Source of the DNA: Actinomycetota bacterium
Lineage (GTDB): Bacteria > Actinomycetota > Humimicrobiia > Humimicrobiales > Humimicrobiaceae
Direction: 5' to 3'
DNA: 6,720 bases
NCBI GenBank assembly: GCA_014360385.1
Contig: JACIXO010000070.1
Span: 1-6,720 of the forward strand
The notes under the pieces were generated by a model. It was not told the DNA's origin. It worked only from the letters and a program-made list of their open reading frames with translations, and did not search any database. A program made the translations under genes and the position numbers. Shown one piece after another: positions 4,678 through 6,720 of the stretch. Position 1 is the stretch's first letter; every line of letters begins with the position of its first letter.

Positions 4678-6120
4678 CTACTTCTCAAAGAAATGGATGG
4701 AACTTGCCTTCACCGAGGCAAAGACTGGTTTTCCTACTTCGAGTTTAAGCCTATCAATCGAATTTCTAGTTACAAAAGAAGCAAGAGTAAAACTACCACA
4801 ATCTACTTCTATTTTTTTAAATATACCTAAATCTTTAATTTCCGAGATTCTACCCGAAAAGATATTCATAGTAGAAGTTAACTTAAAAAAGCTATCTTTT
4901 AAACTATATTCTAAATATTCTAAAACTACTTCTTCATCTCCTCCCAGGGATGACTCATCTAAGCTTCTGCCTCCACTACTGCTACCACTGCTAACCCGAT
5001 ATTTACTAACCGCCCAAGTGCTGTGAATGACAACATCTTCAGGCCTTATGGCAAGTGTAACTTTTGAACCCCTCCTTAAATTACCCACTATAAAAATCTT
5101 GGAGTTATTAATCCTGGAGTTATCATTAATATTATCAAGTATGGCGTTTTGGTTTTTTGCCTCTATTTCCACAACAGAAACATTACCCTTGGAGTCAAGT
5201 ACAATTCCTTCCACTAAAGTCTCGACTCCTACAAATTGAGCTACAAACTCATTTTTAGGTCTTGCAAAAATCTCATCTTTGGGTCCAAGTTGTTCTACCA
5301 TGCCACCATTCATTACAGCTACCCAATCAGCCAGCATCATAGCTTCATTTCTATCATGAGTTACATAAATTGTAGACCTTTTCTCTCCCCTTAATAGTCC
5401 AAACAAATCCTGTCTGAGCGATTCCCGAGAAGACTGATCTATATTTGCAAGCGGCTCATCAAGGAGTAAGAGTCTGGGTTCCAGAATAAGAGCCCTTGCC
5501 AGTGAAACCCGCTGTTGCTCGCCACCAGAAAGAGTTCTGGCACTCCTTGAAAGGAGATGAGATATTCTTAGCCTTTCTACAAGGTATTGAAGTCTATCCT
5601 TAACCTGTGGAATTTTCTTCCCTCTAATCTTAAGGCCCATAACTATATTGTCATAAACTGAAGCGTTAAAAAGTAGGGGTTCCTGAAAAACTACTGCCAT
5701 CTTTCTTCTTACCTCAACCTCATTGACAATTTTTCCAAGAAAGCCACTTGAAAAAACCTTTACAGGGTGACTCTTCCAACCATGTTTAAAGCCATCTTTA
5801 ACACAATCTTCGGTTCTATCAGTGTAACCATCTTCGAAACAATCTTTATAATTCCGCTCGACACCTGCTTGGTAACTGCGTCCATAACCATCTTTGTAAA
5901 TTTCTACCCCATCAAAGATAATACTCCCACAATCTGGTTTTTCCAGCAGGTTTATCAATCTTATCAAGGTCGATTTTCCTGCCCCATTAGGGCCAATTAC
6001 AACCAGAATCTTATTTTCTTCTAAGAATAGGTAATCTATATCGAGCTTAAACCTATCTTTATTAAACCTATCTTTATATTTCTTCTCTAAACCGATTATT
6101 TCCAGAATCTTGGCTGCCAT
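4678..6120 (-). CDS. tupC: Tungstate/molybdate ABC transporter ATP-binding protein with TOBE domain
   Basis: Cytoplasmic ATPase that powers oxyanion uptake with the adjacent permease. Motifs: Walker A GPNGAGKST (43-51), Q-loop (Gln 146), signature LSGGEQQR (197-204), Walker B LLLLDEP (217-223), D-loop LANID (224-228), H-loop His 255. A C-terminal TOBE-type region follows: LAIRPEDVV (357-364), then a segment from about 418 to the end. At 480 residues it exceeds the usual 350 or so. Extra parts are a 5-residue duplication (about 16-25), a tetrapeptide-repeat block (76-115), an Asn-rich stretch (321-345) and a Ser/Gly-rich one (371-397). The ATG at 6120 has AAGGAG 4 nt upstream and overlaps the permease gene by 25 nt. 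Tungstate is inferred from the TupB-like partner; molybdate or sulfate cannot be excluded. The frame is intact and every nucleotide-binding motif is present. Confidence 0.93.
   Translation of the reverse strand: MAAKILEIIGLEKKYKDRFNKDRFKLDIDYLFLEENKILVVIGPNGAGKSTLIRLINLLEKPDCGSIIFDGVEIYKDGYGRSYQAGVERNYKDCFEDGYTDRTEDCVKDGFKHGWKSHPVKVFSSGFLGKIVNEVEVRRKMAVVFQEPLLFNASVYDNIVMGLKIRGKKIPQVKDRLQYLVERLRISHLLSRSARTLSGGEQQRVSLARALILEPRLLLLDEPLANIDQSSRESLRQDLFGLLRGEKRSTIYVTHDRNEAMMLADWVAVMNGGMVEQLGPKDEIFARPKNEFVAQFVGVETLVEGIVLDSKGNVSVVEIEAKNQNAILDNINDNSRINNSKIFIVGNLRRGSKVTLAIRPEDVVIHSTWAVSKYRVSSGSSSGGRSLDESSLGGDEEVVLEYLEYSLKDSFFKLTSTMNIFSGRISEIKDLGIFKKIEVDCGSFTLASFVTRNSIDRLKLEVGKPVFASVKASSIHFFEK
4906..4923. 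repeat. Perfect 9-bp tandem duplication in the ATPase gene
   Basis: atattctaa occurs at 4906-4914 and again at 4915-4923. It gives the repeated LEY in the peptide VLEYLEYS, near the Ser/Gly-rich insertion. The period of three codons keeps the frame. Confidence 0.75.
4930..5010 (-). repeat. Ser/Gly-rich insertion in the TOBE part of the ATPase
   Basis: Residues about 371-397 include SSGSSSGGRS and SSLGG, coded by repeated AGC-AGT-GGT-type triplets. They separate the IRPEDVV strand from the rest of the TOBE domain by more than the family needs. The segment is probably a flexible loop. Confidence 0.65.
5098..5130. repeat. 15/18-bp tandem duplication in the ATPase gene
   Basis: cttggagttattaat (5098-5112) is followed by cctggagttatcattaat (5113-5130); the second copy has one extra codon and one mismatch. 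In the protein this reads INDNSR then INNSK, within the Asn-rich stretch at residues about 321-345. Confidence 0.8.
5776..5895 (-). repeat. Ten-unit tetrapeptide (12-bp) repeat block in the ABC ATPase
   Basis: Residues 76-115 divide exactly into ten four-residue units with the pattern [K/E]-D-[G/C]-[Y/F/V/W]: KDGY, KDCF, EDGY, EDCV, KDGF and KHGW are clear, and GRSY, QAGV, ERNY and TDRT are degraded. The DNA has a 12-bp period with consensus near RAAGATGGTTAY. The block lies between the strand ending FDGVEIY and VRRKMAVVFQ, where related ATPases have only about 10-15 residues. It starts right at the end of a normal motif and the frame is open throughout. Confidence 0.85.
6047..6076. repeat. 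Perfect 15-bp tandem duplication near the ATPase start
   Basis: ttaaacctatcttta occurs at 6047-6061 and identically at 6062-6076. In the protein it doubles KDRFN (KDRFN, then KDRFK) before the LDIDYLFL strand, adding five residues to the N-terminal beta sheet edge. Identity between copies suggests it is recent. Confidence 0.92.
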
Positions 6121-6720
6121 GATACTCCTTGCTTTTGTTGAATTAAGGTAAGAATAAAATTTACTCCAAAGCTTAGAATAAGAAGAATTATTACCAGTGC
6201 AATGGCTACTCCAAATTCTCCCATTCTTACCATCTGAATAGTAGCGGTAGTTAAAACTCTTGTTTCTCCCTTTATATTTCCTCCAACCATCATAACAGAG
6301 CCTACTTCTGAAATTATTCCGCCAAACCCAGCCATAATGGCCGCAAGGGTTGGAAGTCTTGCCTCTTTTATTAGTATCCAGAAGAGCTGCAATCTATTAG
6401 CCCCTAACGAAAGCGCCTGATATTTAAGCCCCGCGTTTATCTGCTGAATAGATGCCAGAGTGATGCCTGCTATTATCGGAGACGCTATAAGCACCTGCGC
6501 AATAATCATAGCAGTAGGAGTGTACATAAGCTCCAAAAATCCAAGAGGTCCACTCCTCCACAAAAGAATACTTACTATAAGGCCTGCTGCCACAGGCGGT
6601 AGTCCCATACCGGTATTTATGAGTGCTATAACAAACTTCTTGCACCGGAAATTACCAAGCCCAACAAGAATCCCAACAGGCATTCCTATAAACATAGAAA
6701 GCAAAACTGCGCTTACCGAG
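6096..6720 (-). CDS. tupB: Tungstate-type ABC transporter permease (TupB-like), 5' end outside the window
   Basis: Inner-membrane channel subunit that would take the oxyanion from a TupA-type binding protein (not in the window). About 207 residues are visible, including several hydrophobic membrane segments. The cytoplasmic coupling loop runs LGANRLQLFW, then KEARLPTLAAIMAGFG and ISEVGSVMMVGGNIKGETRVLTTA, typical of TupB. The frame is open to the right edge (upstream codons read SVSAV before LLSMFIG). The TTG at 6704 is therefore unlikely to be the start, and perhaps 25-50 residues are missing compared with the usual 230 or so. Its last 25 nt overlap the ATPase gene, a sign of coupled translation. 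No insertions of the kind seen in the next genes are visible. Confidence 0.88.
   Translation of the reverse strand, partial: SVSAVLLSMFIGMPVGILVGLGNFRCKKFVIALINTGMGLPPVAAGLIVSILLWRSGPLGFLELMYTPTAMIIAQVLIASPIIAGITLASIQQINAGLKYQALSLGANRLQLFWILIKEARLPTLAAIMAGFGGIISEVGSVMMVGGNIKGETRVLTTATIQMVRMGEFGVAIALVIILLILSFGVNFILTLIQQKQGVSWQPRFWK

Noticed and set aside
6424..6645. 73-codon minus-strand frame inside the permease gene
   Set aside because: It is an alternative frame of the TupB-like gene, Cys/Tyr/Ser-rich, with no family resemblance and no ribosome site.
6702..6704. TTG as the start of the permease
   Set aside because: The frame stays open to the window edge and the upstream codons (SVSAV) suit a membrane segment, so the gene most likely begins outside.

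Overview
The window is an AT-rich stretch in which every convincing gene lies on the minus strand. It reads right to left as one molybdenum/tungsten supply and cofactor locus: tungstate-type ABC permease (tupB-like, cut by the right edge) -> its ATPase with a C-terminal TOBE domain -> moaA -> a 323-nt gap -> a moaC-MOSC fusion -> mogA/moaB -> coaX (type III pantothenate kinase). Low GC, strong AAGGAG-type Shine-Dalgarno sites, GTG starts and the Tup-type transporter suggest an anaerobic, Firmicutes-like (Clostridia-type) bacterium. This is an inference and no genus can be named from the sequence.

Region by region: 6720-6096 permease, overlapping the next start by 25 nt; 6120-4678 ATPase; 22-nt gap; 4655-3348 moaA; 3347-3025 purine-rich, repeat-built gap with two doubtful mini-ORFs; 3018-1840 moaC-MOSC; 111-nt gap; 1728-1240 mogA; 196-nt AT-rich gap; 1043-243 coaX; 242-1 AT-rich, no gene seen. 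The transporter imports tungstate or molybdate, MoaA and MoaC make cyclic pyranopterin monophosphate from GTP, MogA adenylylates molybdopterin before metal insertion, and the MOSC domain probably acts on sulfur or finished cofactor. MoaD, MoaE, MoeA and MobA are not in the window. CoaX belongs to coenzyme A synthesis and may be only a neighbour.

The most unusual signal cuts across genes. Three consecutive enzymes (ATPase, MoaA, MoaC-MOSC) carry in-frame, low-complexity or tandem-repeat insertions that their families lack, and the spacers are full of short tandem duplications (11-17 bp). The clearest case is a run of about ten tetrapeptide units (consensus [K/E]-D-[G/C]-aromatic, a 12-bp DNA period) between Walker A and the Q-loop of the ATPase. 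A perfect 15-bp tandem duplication near the start of the same gene looks recent. Duplications inside genes have periods divisible by three and keep frame; in spacers 11-, 13- and 17-bp periods also occur. This suggests a lineage prone to small tandem duplications, with selection retaining the in-frame ones in surface loops.
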